DNA of 34,277 nt, from positions 1 to 34,277 of the forward strand of contig QWPB01000168.1 in NCBI GenBank assembly GCA_003671275.1, written 5' to 3'. Under the pieces are notes generated by a model. It had not been told where the DNA came from, did not search any database, and saw only the letters and a program-made list of their open reading frames with translations. Source of the DNA: Planctomycetota bacterium (GTDB lineage: Bacteria > Planctomycetota > Planctomycetia > Planctomycetales > Planctomycetaceae). A program made the translations under genes and the position numbers. Shown here one piece after another: positions 1 to 6,870 of the stretch (position 1 is its first letter; every line of letters starts with the position of its first letter).

Positions 1-3
1 TCG

Positions 4-33
4 AAGCCCCGGGGTGAACCTCCGGGGCTTTTT
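4..33 (+). terminator. Intrinsic terminator of an upstream gene outside the window
   Basis: A perfect 9-bp stem (4-12 with 22-30, AAGCCCCGG/CCGGGGCTT) encloses a 9-nt loop and runs into a short T tract (29-33). The orientation fits a plus-strand gene ending left of the window. It also separates that gene from the minus-strand methyltransferase that ends at 120. Positions 34-119 hold no further gene that I can see. Confidence 0.75.
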
Positions 34-119
34 CGCTGCCTTCCTGCCATTTCTAACTTGGAGAAGCGCCATGACCGTGACCGTCCCGGTGAGGGTCCAC
101 GTCTGGCGAGCAGCCTGAC

Positions 120-899
120 TTACCCGCAGCGTTGCCGGGCCACCTCGTAACACAAAATCCCGGCAGCGACGGCAGCATTCAGTGAGCTGACTCGCCCTGT
201 CTGCGGGATCGTCAGAAGCAGGTTGCACAGTCCGAGCATCTCGGCACTGATTCCTCGCCCTTCGTTACCAATCACCAGTCCAACCGGCCCGGTCAGATCG
301 CACTCACGGGGAGCCAGAGTTCCCTTTTCAGAGGCACCATAAAGCCGCATCCCCTGAGCCTGCAGCGACCGGGCGACTGCCCCCAAAGTGGCTGCGCGGG
401 CCAACGGCAAGTGCAGCACCGCCCCGGCGGAACTGCGGACGACCTGCGAATTGACGGGTGACTGCCCCGTCATGCCCACAAAGGCTGCCGCAGCTCCGAG
501 AACCTCGGCAGAGCGGAGGATGGCCCCGAAGTTGAAGGGATCCTGAATTCCATCCAGCAGGACGCACCACCCGTTCTTGGGAATCGCGGCGATCACCTCT
601 TGTGAATCACGGTAAGGAAACTCGGGCATTCGCGCGATCAGCCCCTGGTGATCGGGAGCCCGACAGCGCCGTTCGAGCTCTTCATCGGACCACATCTCCA
701 CCGGACAACGTCGCCGGTCCGCCCAACGTCGAATCTCGTTGAGTTCTGGCTCTGACAAATCCCGCGCCACCCCGATCTCCAGGGGATGCCACTGGTCCGC
801 CCGCAACAGTTCTAGAACGGCGTGCCGTCCCCAAAGCCAACACTTCTGATGGTTTCCCATCAGCGAAGAGGACCGGGATCGTTTGCCACCGCCAACCAT
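120..899 (-). CDS. rlmB: TrmH/SpoU-family 23S rRNA 2'-O-methyltransferase (RlmB-like)
   Basis: This is a SAM-dependent 2'-O-ribose methyltransferase of the SPOUT (trefoil-knot) class. RlmB members methylate G2251 of 23S rRNA. The N-terminal part (about 20-90) looks like the SpoU substrate-binding domain. The three SpoU motifs follow: motif 1 with N123 and R129 (NFGAILR), motif 2 VIGNEGRGIS at 209-218, and motif 3 IPQTGRVSSLNAAVAAG at 231-247. The 259-aa length is normal. An internal ATG at 860 would remove a basic 13-residue N-terminus; neither start has a clear Shine-Dalgarno, so the start is open. It lies downstream of proC on the same strand. The family call is certain, but the exact target nucleotide cannot be read from sequence; TrmH or another SpoU member is the alternative. 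Confidence 0.93.
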   Translation of the reverse strand: MVGGGKRSRSSSLMGNHQKCWLWGRHAVLELLRADQWHPLEIGVARDLSEPELNEIRRWADRRRCPVEMWSDEELERRCRAPDHQGLIARMPEFPYRDSQEVIAAIPKNGWCVLLDGIQDPFNFGAILRSAEVLGAAAAFVGMTGQSPVNSQVVRSSAGAVLHLPLARAATLGAVARSLQAQGMRLYGASEKGTLAPRECDLTGPVGLVIGNEGRGISAEMLGLCNLLLTIPQTGRVSSLNAAVAAGILCYEVARQRCG

Positions 900-953
900 G
901 ACAACCCAGATTACCGGAAAATGAGGGAGAGAATGCCAAGGCCCGGACGGGAA

Positions 954-1763
954 CTACTTCCCCAGTTCGACGGACCGGGAAGTGGCTGCGACCACCGCGT
1001 TGATCAAGGCGGCCCGCAGCCCCCCCTTCTCCAGTTCGTGCAGCCCGGCAATCGTTGTTCCTCCGGGGCTGGTCACGGCGTCCTTGAGAACGCCGGGGTG
1101 TTCCCCTGTTTCCAGCAGCATCCTGGCTGCTCCATACAACGTCTGGGCAGCCAGCTGAGTCGCTATCGCACGAGGCAGCCCCACCCGCACTCCCGCGTCA
1201 CTGAGGGCCTCGATGATCTGAAACACATAAGCCGGTCCACTACCCGACAATCCCGTGACCGCATCCAACAGGGACTCACTCGTCTCGACGGCCACGCCAA
1301 CGGCCGAGAACAGCTGCTGAGTCAATTGAGCATCTTCACGGATCGCCAGACCCCCAATGCAAAATGCGGAAGCTCCGGCTTGAACAAGAGCGGGAGTGTT
1401 CGGCATCACCCGCACGATCCGCACGTCATCCCGTCCCAACCATTTGAGAATCTTAGCCACGGGCACTCCGGCGGCAATCGAGATCACCAGATGATCCGGG
1501 GTCAGCACGGTGGCTGCCTCGCGGAGGGCGGCCTCCATCTGCTGCGGTTTCACCGCTAGAATAATGACGCGACTGGCTTTCAGCACGTCATCATTCGAGG
1601 CCGTGGCGATGGCCTTGGTGGCATCGGAAAAGGCCGCTCGGGCGGGTGCATAGACATCACTGGCCCGAAGTGTCTGGGATGTGACCAGTCCCGCCTTGAG
1701 AAATCCAATGGCAAGGGCCGTGGCCATCTTGCCCGCACCAATAAAACCTATGGAATACGACAT
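954..1763 (-). CDS. proC: Pyrroline-5-carboxylate reductase
   Basis: It catalyses the last step of proline synthesis, the NAD(P)H-dependent reduction of pyrroline-5-carboxylate to proline, in the cytoplasm. The 269-aa protein has the N-terminal Rossmann glycine motif GFIGAGKMA (6-14), AVKPQ (70-74), MPNTPA (120-125), the P5CR signature region beginning LSGSGPAYVF at 172, and the C-terminal TSPGGTTIAGL (231-241). Length and motif order match the family. The ATG at 1763 is preceded by a GAAAG stretch that could serve as ribosome binding site. It lies 63 nt downstream of the FHA gene and 54 nt upstream of the methyltransferase, all on the minus strand, so the three are probably co-transcribed. 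Confidence 0.96.
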   Translation of the reverse strand: MSYSIGFIGAGKMATALAIGFLKAGLVTSQTLRASDVYAPARAAFSDATKAIATASNDDVLKASRVIILAVKPQQMEAALREAATVLTPDHLVISIAAGVPVAKILKWLGRDDVRIVRVMPNTPALVQAGASAFCIGGLAIREDAQLTQQLFSAVGVAVETSESLLDAVTGLSGSGPAYVFQIIEALSDAGVRVGLPRAIATQLAAQTLYGAARMLLETGEHPGVLKDAVTSPGGTTIAGLHELEKGGLRAALINAVVAATSRSVELGK

Positions 1764-1826
1764 GCACGTTCTTTCACAGGGGGCACACGGACCGGCTGCC
1801 GCTGGTCCCGAAGTCAGGAGGTCAGG

Positions 1827-2402
1827 TCATTCCTCGATGATATCGATGTCTTCCACGTCGAGGACATCGTCGTCCGACAGAGCGTTCTTTCGGGAAACAG
1901 GTGAGCTGCGGCGATGGGTTTCCTCGACGGAGAAGTCCACATCCTCTTCGGGCAACGCCACAGGCAGATCCTGACTGAGAAACTTGGGATCGACTCGTCG
2001 CGGATGCTTGGCTGCGGGATTGTCGGAAACCGGACGATGGGCGGGTGATGACCGAGACGCGGGTTTTCGCACCGCCTTTTTATCAGCTTTCTTTTCCTGG
2101 GCTCGAATTTCGAGCTGGAACGCGATATCACCGATCAGAATCTCATCGCCAGCACCGACGCGACACTCCCCTTTAACCACCTTGCCGTTGACCCGGACGC
2201 CGTTCATGCTGCCAAGATCCCGGATCACAAAATGATCATCAATCTGGGCAATGCAACAATGTTTACGAGATACCTTGCGACTGTTGAGCAGGACGACATC
2301 ACACTCGGGCAACCGTCCAAAAAACAGAATCGGCTTATCGATCGCGATGGGAGCCCCGCCCGCTAACGGAACCAGATGCATCAGATGAACGAGCCCCTTC
2401 AT
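1827..2402 (-). CDS. FHA-domain protein with acidic tail
   Basis: This is a cytoplasmic phosphothreonine-binding module protein. One FHA domain fills residues about 5-100, with the conserved FFGR (27-30), SRKH (45-48) and DLGSMNGVRVNG (62-73) that form the phosphopeptide site. A basic low-complexity linker (103-140) and a strongly acidic C-terminus (175-191, rich in D and E) follow. No kinase, membrane segment or catalytic domain is present, so it is probably an adaptor for a Ser/Thr kinase encoded elsewhere; that role is inferred. AAGGA lies just upstream of the ATG at 2402. It is the first gene of the probable FHA-proC-rlmB unit. Confidence 0.9.
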   Translation of the reverse strand: MKGLVHLMHLVPLAGGAPIAIDKPILFFGRLPECDVVLLNSRKVSRKHCCIAQIDDHFVIRDLGSMNGVRVNGKVVKGECRVGAGDEILIGDIAFQLEIRAQEKKADKKAVRKPASRSSPAHRPVSDNPAAKHPRRVDPKFLSQDLPVALPEEDVDFSVEETHRRSSPVSRKNALSDDDVLDVEDIDIIEE

Positions 2403-2808
2403 GGGTGTTCCTTGATCGAGCAGGGGAGGACAGAGACACAGTATCCTGAGAACTCCCGGCCACTATCAAGGGTATCCACTGACGACAGCTCATCTTCTGG
2501 AAACTTCGTGCGATCCGACGGTATCTGGAAGGGGTAGCCGGGAACGGCAGGAATTGTCGGTTTGTGACGATTCTGCCGAAAAAGCCTGCGGTAACGGGGC
2601 GAGTTCGTCGATCAATATAGAGCCAGTCTGACGATCGAACGCTTGGGGAAGTGGGGCGATCACCAGAAGGGCCACATCATGCTCAGCGATCGTCCCGGTT
2701 CCATCCGGGGACGCAGCTGGTGATTGGCAGGACGGATCACAACGAACGATGGCGACTGTGTCATCGACGAATCGGTGTGACGTCGAGGGAGATTAGGGAG
2801 TTCTCAAG
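2403..2808. other. Divergent intergenic region
   Basis: The region lies between the minus-strand FHA gene and the plus-strand small secreted protein. Its left end holds the FHA promoter described separately, and its right end the ribosome binding site of the small protein (TTAGGGAG, 7 nt before the ATG). A short minus-strand open frame inside it (about 60 codons) has no protein-like features. I see nothing else. Confidence 0.6.
2440..2469 (-). promoter_or_regulatory. Sigma70-like promoter for the FHA-proC-rlmB unit
   Basis: On the minus strand TTGATA (2464-2469, 5/6 match to TTGACA) and GATACT (2440-2445, 4/6 match to TATAAT) are separated by 18 bp. Transcription would start near 2433, about 30 nt before the FHA start codon. 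This was found by eye and has not been tested. Confidence 0.5.
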
Positions 2809-3111
2809 ATGGCACGGCGGACCCTGTGGGCCTTTGTTTGCCTCGTCGCTGCGACGATGGCGTTGACCGTTTCGGCAAAGCCTGCCGAGGCCGCTCCTCC
2901 CGGACAACCCACCAACTGGGGCCGGTTTTATCACTACCCGTACGTCTACTATCCGCACAATCTGCAACCATCAAATGTGACATACGATCACATGTATTAC
3001 CGGTACCCGGTGTCGCGACAGATTCCGGTGATGCGTACGGACTGGCACAACTTCTACACCATGCCTCATCCGTACCACAAAGGCAATCACTTCGCACTCG
3101 ACGTGTTCTAA
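2809..3111 (+). CDS. Small secreted Tyr/His-rich protein
   Basis: This is a 100-aa protein of unknown function. Residues 1-29 form a type I signal peptide (basic MARR, hydrophobic core 7-20, cleavage plausible after VSA at 23 or AEA at 29). The mature part of about 71-77 residues is extremely aromatic: I count 11 Tyr and 7 His, with YHYPYVYYPHN at 41-51 and DHMYYRYPV at 60-68. There is no cysteine in the mature part and no known fold that I recognise. The start is supported by GGGAG 7-8 nt upstream. I believe related short proteins occur in planctomycetes, some labelled calmodulin-binding in old annotations, but I cannot verify that label and do not adopt it. An envelope location is inferred from the signal peptide. 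Confidence 0.85.
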   Translation: MARRTLWAFVCLVAATMALTVSAKPAEAAPPGQPTNWGRFYHYPYVYYPHNLQPSNVTYDHMYYRYPVSRQIPVMRTDWHNFYTMPHPYHKGNHFALDVF

Positions 3112-3188
3112 ATGCTCACGAGGTTCCGCTGGCCTGACATCCTTTCGAACCCGGATGAGGGAATCAGCGTCGACTCGTGACTGATAAA

Positions 3189-3299
3189 CCACCTCCCCGT
3201 GGGGTGGATCTCCGGGGGCGATCCCGAGGTCTGCGCGATGTATCGCGCATTGACCCGAATCAAGCAGCCTACCTCGTTCGGCGGAGGGGGCTGCTTTTT
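3189..3299 (+). ncRNA. Candidate structured RNA (four stacked hairpins) or 3' UTR
   Basis: Three hairpins and a terminator follow one another: 3189-3195/3201-3207 (7 bp, one wobble); 3208-3212 plus 3214-3216 pairing with 3223-3230 (one bulge); a perfect TGCGCGAT/ATCGCGCA pair at 3232-3239/3242-3249; then the terminator at 3262-3299. No protein-like frame runs through the segment. It could be an independent small RNA or the structured end of the mRNA of the small secreted protein, which stops 77 nt earlier. It resembles no RNA family that I recognise. Confidence 0.4.
3262..3299 (+). terminator. Intrinsic terminator
   Basis: An 8-bp stem AAGCAGCC/GGCTGCTT (3262-3269 with 3289-3296), extended internally by CCTC/GAGG (3272-3275/3284-3287), is followed by a run of five T (3295-3299). 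It ends the transcript of the small secreted protein or of the hairpin stack before the tRNA gene. Confidence 0.75.
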
Positions 3300-3442
3300 C
3301 ATTGGTAAAGGACGTGTTGCACAGACGCGGTGTCTGGCCATCGTGGGGTTGACCGATTTGCCAGCCGGCCCGCCGAACTTTCGGACGGACACACGCTCCG
3401 AGTGTTCGGGGGTGTATGCATTCGGGAACTGGTGAACCGCCG

Positions 3443-3471
3443 CTGGCATTTCGTGGTCCGATGGAGATAAT
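3443..3471 (+). promoter_or_regulatory. Promoter of the tRNA-Leu gene
   Basis: CTGGCA (3443-3448, 4/6) and GATAAT (3466-3471, 5/6) are separated by exactly 17 bp. The predicted start near 3478 lies 20 nt before the mature tRNA 5' end. The site may also drive the aminotransferase gene just downstream. Confidence 0.5.
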
Positions 3472-3497
3472 ACCCAGCCCGGTCTCCCGACCGGTTC

Positions 3498-3579
3498 GCG
3501 AGAGTGGCGAAATTGGCAGACGCGCCAGACTTAGGATCTGGTGGGGCAACCCGTGCAGGTTCGATTCCTGTCTCTCGCA
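3498..3579 (+). tRNA. tRNA-Leu (anticodon UAG)
   Basis: This 82-nt class II tRNA folds cleanly. The acceptor stem is GCGAGAG (3498-3504) with CTCTCGC (3572-3578), and A3579 is the discriminator base expected for leucine. The D arm is GCG/CGC (3507-3509/3521-3523). The anticodon stem is CCAGA/TCTGG (3525-3529/3537-3541) with loop CTTAGGA, so the anticodon is UAG (3532-3534), reading CUA and related Leu codons. The long variable arm spans about 3542-3554. The T arm has loop TTCGATT (3560-3566). CCA is not encoded. The gene sits 38 nt upstream of the aminotransferase start. Confidence 0.97.
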
Positions 3580-3617
3580 GTCCTCTAACCTGAACTGTTC
3601 CGAACCTGAGTGGTGTC

Positions 3618-4817
3618 ATGAACTTCCGCCTGTCTCCTGCTGTTCAGCAACTTCTGCCCTCTGCCACGATCGCCGCTGCGGCGAAGGCAAAAGCGCTGAA
3701 GGCCAGCGGGGTCAAGGTGTATGACTTCACCTTGGGTGAACCAGACTTTAATACTCCGGCACATATCCGGGCTGCGGCTGTGGCGGCCATGGATGCGGGG
3801 CACACGCATTACACTCCTTCCGGGGGCATTCCGGAACTGAAGAAGGCCATCTGCCAGGCATACGAGCGGGATTACGGCCTGAAGTTCGAGGCCCATCAGA
3901 TTGTCGTCTCTAATGGGGCCAAGCATGCGATTCACAATGTGATCGCCGCGTTGTGCGGACCCGGCGATGAAGTGATCATCCCGACTCCCTACTGGGTCAG
4001 TTACAGCGAACTGGTGAAACTGACCGGAGCGACGCCAGTGCTGGTGCCGACCACCCCCGAGTCGGGCTACGTCTTCTCCCCCGAACAATTCGAGCGGGCC
4101 ATTACACCGCGAACCCGGCTGCTGATGCTCAACAGCCCGAGCAATCCGACCGGGGCCGTCTACCCGGTGGCGGCACTGGAGGCCCTGGCCCAGGTCGCGG
4201 TGAAGCACCAAATCCCAGTCCTCTCCGATGAGATCTACGAGAAGCTGATCTACGACGGAGCCGAGTTTCGCTCGTTCGCCTCGTTCGGGGAAGAGGTCCG
4301 GAAGCTCACCATCATCGTCAGCGGTGTCAGCAAGGCATACGCCATGACCGGCTGGCGGATTGGGTGGTCGATCGCTCCAGCTCCCCTGACCAAGGTGATC
4401 GACGACCTGCAAAGCCAGCAGACCTCGAACCCGTGCAGCGTCAGCCAGCACGCCGCGATTGCGGGCCTGACCGGACCTCAGGACAGTGTGACCGCCATGC
4501 ACGCCGAATTCGTGAAGCGGCGGGCATTCGTCCTGGACCGGTTCCGCCAAATCCCCGGCGTCCAGTTTGTCGAGCCGGGCGGCGCGTTCTACATTTTCTT
4601 CAACGTGGCGCAATACTTCAACAAGCCGCTACAAGGGGGCAAAGTGGTCCAGAACTCAACCGAGTTCTGTACCGCCCTGCTGGAGACAGCTCACGTGGCG
4701 CTGGTGACGGGTGACGCCTTTGGAGCCCCGAGCTACGTCCGGCTGTCATTTGCGACAAATATCGAAACGCTGTCCGCCGGGATTGACCGCCTTGAACAAT
4801 TCCTGAACCCGGCGTAA
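3618..4817 (+). CDS. aspC: Class I aminotransferase, aspartate aminotransferase type
   Basis: This PLP-dependent enzyme of aminotransferase class I (subgroup I-gamma style) interconverts aspartate plus 2-oxoglutarate with oxaloacetate plus glutamate. Seen in the 399-aa protein: substrate-side YTPSGG (65-70), NSPSNPTGAVY (172-182) with N176, the PLP-nitrogen aspartate in SDEIYEK (D204), Y207, the Schiff-base lysine K239 in SGVSKAYAMTGWRIGW (235-250), R247, and the carboxylate-binding arginine R375 in YVRLSFATN. Length and motif spacing are typical. No strong Shine-Dalgarno precedes the ATG. The gene follows the tRNA by 38 nt and converges with dnaA. Tyrosine or prephenate aminotransferase activity cannot be excluded from sequence alone. 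Confidence 0.93.
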   Translation: MNFRLSPAVQQLLPSATIAAAAKAKALKASGVKVYDFTLGEPDFNTPAHIRAAAVAAMDAGHTHYTPSGGIPELKKAICQAYERDYGLKFEAHQIVVSNGAKHAIHNVIAALCGPGDEVIIPTPYWVSYSELVKLTGATPVLVPTTPESGYVFSPEQFERAITPRTRLLMLNSPSNPTGAVYPVAALEALAQVAVKHQIPVLSDEIYEKLIYDGAEFRSFASFGEEVRKLTIIVSGVSKAYAMTGWRIGWSIAPAPLTKVIDDLQSQQTSNPCSVSQHAAIAGLTGPQDSVTAMHAEFVKRRAFVLDRFRQIPGVQFVEPGGAFYIFFNVAQYFNKPLQGGKVVQNSTEFCTALLETAHVALVTGDAFGAPSYVRLSFATNIETLSAGIDRLEQFLNPA

Positions 4818-4874
4818 TCGCATTGCGGTTCCCAGCCCATGTTCGGTGTCTCGCGAGTGATCGGGCGCGAGCTG

Positions 4875-4927
4875 ACTGGGTTTATTCCACTGGGTTTATT
4901 CCACTGGGTTTATCCCACGTTTATCCC
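4875..4927. repeat. Tandem 14-bp AT-rich repeats at the 3' end of dnaA
   Basis: Three head-to-tail 14-bp units lie at 4875-4888, 4889-4902 (both ACTGGGTTTATTCC) and 4903-4916 (ACTGGGTTTATCCC). A fourth, shortened unit (ACGTTTATCCC, 4917-4927) overlaps the last codons and the stop codon of dnaA. On the minus strand each unit carries GTGGRATAA, which shares 6 of 9 positions with the DnaA-box core TGTGNATAA. They lie in the 103-bp gap between the convergent aspC and dnaA genes. They may be DnaA-binding iterons; the repeat itself is certain, the role is not. Confidence 0.85.
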
Positions 4928-6330
4928 ACCAGGATCTGCCGCTCCAGCGATTCCACTAGCTCTTCAACGGCCCATTCGTTGGCTCCCACCCGTACGTGAG
5001 TCCGAGTCTTGAGGAACTCCCCGATCCGGCGTTCCGCCGAGACGACCGTACTGTGGTTGCGACCACCAAAGAATTGACCGATCTCCGCGTAGGCGGTCCC
5101 GGTCAGACGGCGGGCCAGATACATCGCCAGCATACGAGGCTGGGTGGCTGTACGGGTTCGCTTCGTGGATCGCAGATCCTCGGAGGTCAGTCCAAACATC
5201 TGACAGACCGCCGTCTCGACATCCGCCATCTTGACGACCCGCAGGCAATCCCGCTCCAGTCGGCCCAACGCCTCACGGGCGGTGGAGACCGTCACGGAAC
5301 GCTGATGGGCCAGTGACCAGTTGTGTAATGTATTGATGGCCCCTTCCAACTCGCGGACATTGTCCTTGAATCGCGCCGCGACAAAACCAATCACCTCACT
5401 CGAAAGTTCCACGCCCAAGCCCATCGCCAGTTGACGCAAGATCGCCTGTCGCGTGATCAGGTCGGGGGCATCCAGTCGACAGACCCAGCCAGAGTTCAGT
5501 CGGGAGATAATTTCGTCCGATGTGCGTGTCAGCAGATTGGGGTGCCGATCTCCGGCCACGACCAGCTGACCGCCCCGGGACTCGATTCGCCGCAATGTCT
5601 GCAGAAACTCTTCCTGCAAACCGCGTTTCCCATCAAGGAAGTCGACGTCATCGACAACGAAGACATCCACATGGCGAAACCGCTGGCGAAAACTGGTCAC
5701 CGCCTTAGCATCGATCGACTGGGTGTAGAAATTCGCAAAGGCTTCGGCCGACAGGGAGAGGACCAGTTTCCTGGGCTGGGTTCGGCGGATCTCATTGACG
5801 ATCCCCGCCAGCAGATGACTTTTGCCATTTCCCACGGTGCAATAGAGATAGAGGGGCGCGTGACTTTGAGCGGCCAGGAATTGCTGTGTCGCACTGTAGG
5901 CCAAACGGTTGCTGTCACCGACCACAAATTGGAGCAAATCGCGCGTTCGCAGACCGCTGGAGGACTCGTTCGCCGGAGCCAGATCCCGCGTGGTCCGCGC
6001 CACCGACTTGGCCGTCGGAGCCGTAGCGGGCACGACAGCCGGCGTAACCTCGGGCGTCAGCGCGAGTGACTCATCACAAGTCCAGACGACCGTAGCGACA
6101 TCCCCGAGGATCTCCCGGGCCAGGCGCAACACGACCGTGCGAAACTGCTTCTGCAGCCAGCTGACGAGGTAAGAGTTACCGCAGACGATCGTCAGTTCGG
6201 ACTGATCGACTCGCACGCGGGTTTTCTGGGCGAACCAGTTACGGTACTTGGCCTCACCCAACTCGGAGGCCAGACGCTCCAGAAAGACTGCAGATATGTC
6301 ATGTGAACCACCGTGAATCTCGGGCAGCAT
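4921..6330 (-). CDS. dnaA: Chromosomal replication initiator DnaA
   Basis: This AAA+ initiator binds DnaA boxes, melts the origin and helps load the helicase. The 469-aa protein has domain I (about 10-85), a Pro/Ala/Thr-rich linker (90-125), AAA+ domain III and DNA-binding domain IV (about 370-469). Seen: P-loop region CTVGNGKSH (164-172), Walker B VDVFVVDDVDFL (221-232), sensor I area AGDRHP (259-264), arginine finger R277 in SRLNSG, sensor II NVRELEG (324-330) and the DnaA signature IGQFFGGRNHSTVV (417-430). The ATG at 6330 was chosen because GAGGG (6338-6342) sits 7 nt upstream and the protein then begins directly with domain I; the frame stays open upstream to 6585 but that part is not DnaA-like. 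The first P-loop Gly is Cys here. No dnaN or recF is adjacent. Confidence 0.96.
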   Translation of the reverse strand: MLPEIHGGSHDISAVFLERLASELGEAKYRNWFAQKTRVRVDQSELTIVCGNSYLVSWLQKQFRTVVLRLAREILGDVATVVWTCDESLALTPEVTPAVVPATAPTAKSVARTTRDLAPANESSSGLRTRDLLQFVVGDSNRLAYSATQQFLAAQSHAPLYLYCTVGNGKSHLLAGIVNEIRRTQPRKLVLSLSAEAFANFYTQSIDAKAVTSFRQRFRHVDVFVVDDVDFLDGKRGLQEEFLQTLRRIESRGGQLVVAGDRHPNLLTRTSDEIISRLNSGWVCRLDAPDLITRQAILRQLAMGLGVELSSEVIGFVAARFKDNVRELEGAINTLHNWSLAHQRSVTVSTAREALGRLERDCLRVVKMADVETAVCQMFGLTSEDLRSTKRTRTATQPRMLAMYLARRLTGTAYAEIGQFFGGRNHSTVVSAERRIGEFLKTRTHVRVGANEWAVEELVESLERQILVG

Positions 6331-6363
6331 CTTGCAACCCTCAATGCACACCCTCCGGGAGAC

Positions 6364-6382
6364 CGCATCCCTAATGGATGCG
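6364..6382 (-). promoter_or_regulatory. Inverted repeat in the dnaA leader
   Basis: CGCATCC (6364-6370) and GGATGCG (6376-6382) form a perfect 7-bp inverted repeat with a 5-base centre, 34 nt upstream of the dnaA start codon. It could be a repressor operator or a 5'-UTR hairpin controlling dnaA. The regulator is unknown. Confidence 0.45.
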
Positions 6383-6727
6383 ACTGTTAGCATGCGTACG
6401 AATGACAAGGCCGTGCCCACACAATGGACCACAGGGGACCACTGCTTCACGATCTGACGGGTTTCGCACGATAACCAACAGCGACCCCGCAACACTCTTC
6501 CAGAGAGCATTGCGATGGAAATCCGGTGTGCAGAGCTTAGGAACGGACGAAAGAGGGGGTCAGGGATGACCAGCCTCAGAAGCACTCAGTGAAGGTGATG
6601 CTACCGGCCACAGGCTTCCCGTCAAACGTAAACGAGCGGTGATTTTTTCATGAAGCCCAGACCGACCCGAAACCGCAACAGGGATGCGAAAAACACACAT
6701 CGGTCAGACCACGGAAACTTTACCGGG

Positions 6728-6736
6728 TGTGGAAAA
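6728..6736 (-). promoter_or_regulatory. DnaA-box-like 9-mer
   Basis: On the minus strand TTTTCCACA fits the relaxed DnaA-box consensus TTWTNCACA at all nine positions. It is a single copy, 398 nt upstream of the dnaA start, so it might serve autoregulation. A 9-mer with this degeneracy also arises by chance. Confidence 0.35.
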
Positions 6737-6870
6737 GATGTCGACAAGGAATAGTCACGCCGTGCGGCACAGTGGAGCGACCTGTGCCGATGAGTTATCG
6801 TCTCGTGTCGGAACCTCTTGCAATCTCTGAAGTTCCTTTGGTTCTGTCGAGCATTCCCGGAGATCAGTGA

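Larger units (their letters stand above)
6331..6870. other. Divergent dnaA / esterase intergenic region, possible origin or control region
   Basis: This 540-bp gene-free stretch lies between the dnaA start and the plus-strand hydrolase. It contains the dnaA ribosome binding site, a perfect inverted repeat at 6364-6382 and one DnaA-box-like 9-mer on the minus strand (TTTTCCACA, 6728-6736). A short T run lies at about 6644-6649. I do not see the box cluster or strongly AT-rich unwinding element expected of a classical oriC, so it may only be the dnaA promoter region. Confidence 0.5.

Noticed and set aside
3585-4613. Long minus-strand open frame of about 340 codons antisense to the aminotransferase gene
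   Set aside because: It is a GC-rich third-position shadow. Its product is rich in Arg, Gly and His with no domain, and the plus-strand enzyme is complete with all catalytic residues.
6331-6585. N-terminal extension of dnaA up to position 6585
   Set aside because: The extra 85 residues are not DnaA-like, while the ATG at 6330 has GAGGG 7 nt upstream and gives a normal domain I.
6331-6870. Calling this gap a confirmed oriC
   Set aside because: Only one DnaA-box-like 9-mer and no strong AT-rich unwinding element are visible; no skew data are available.
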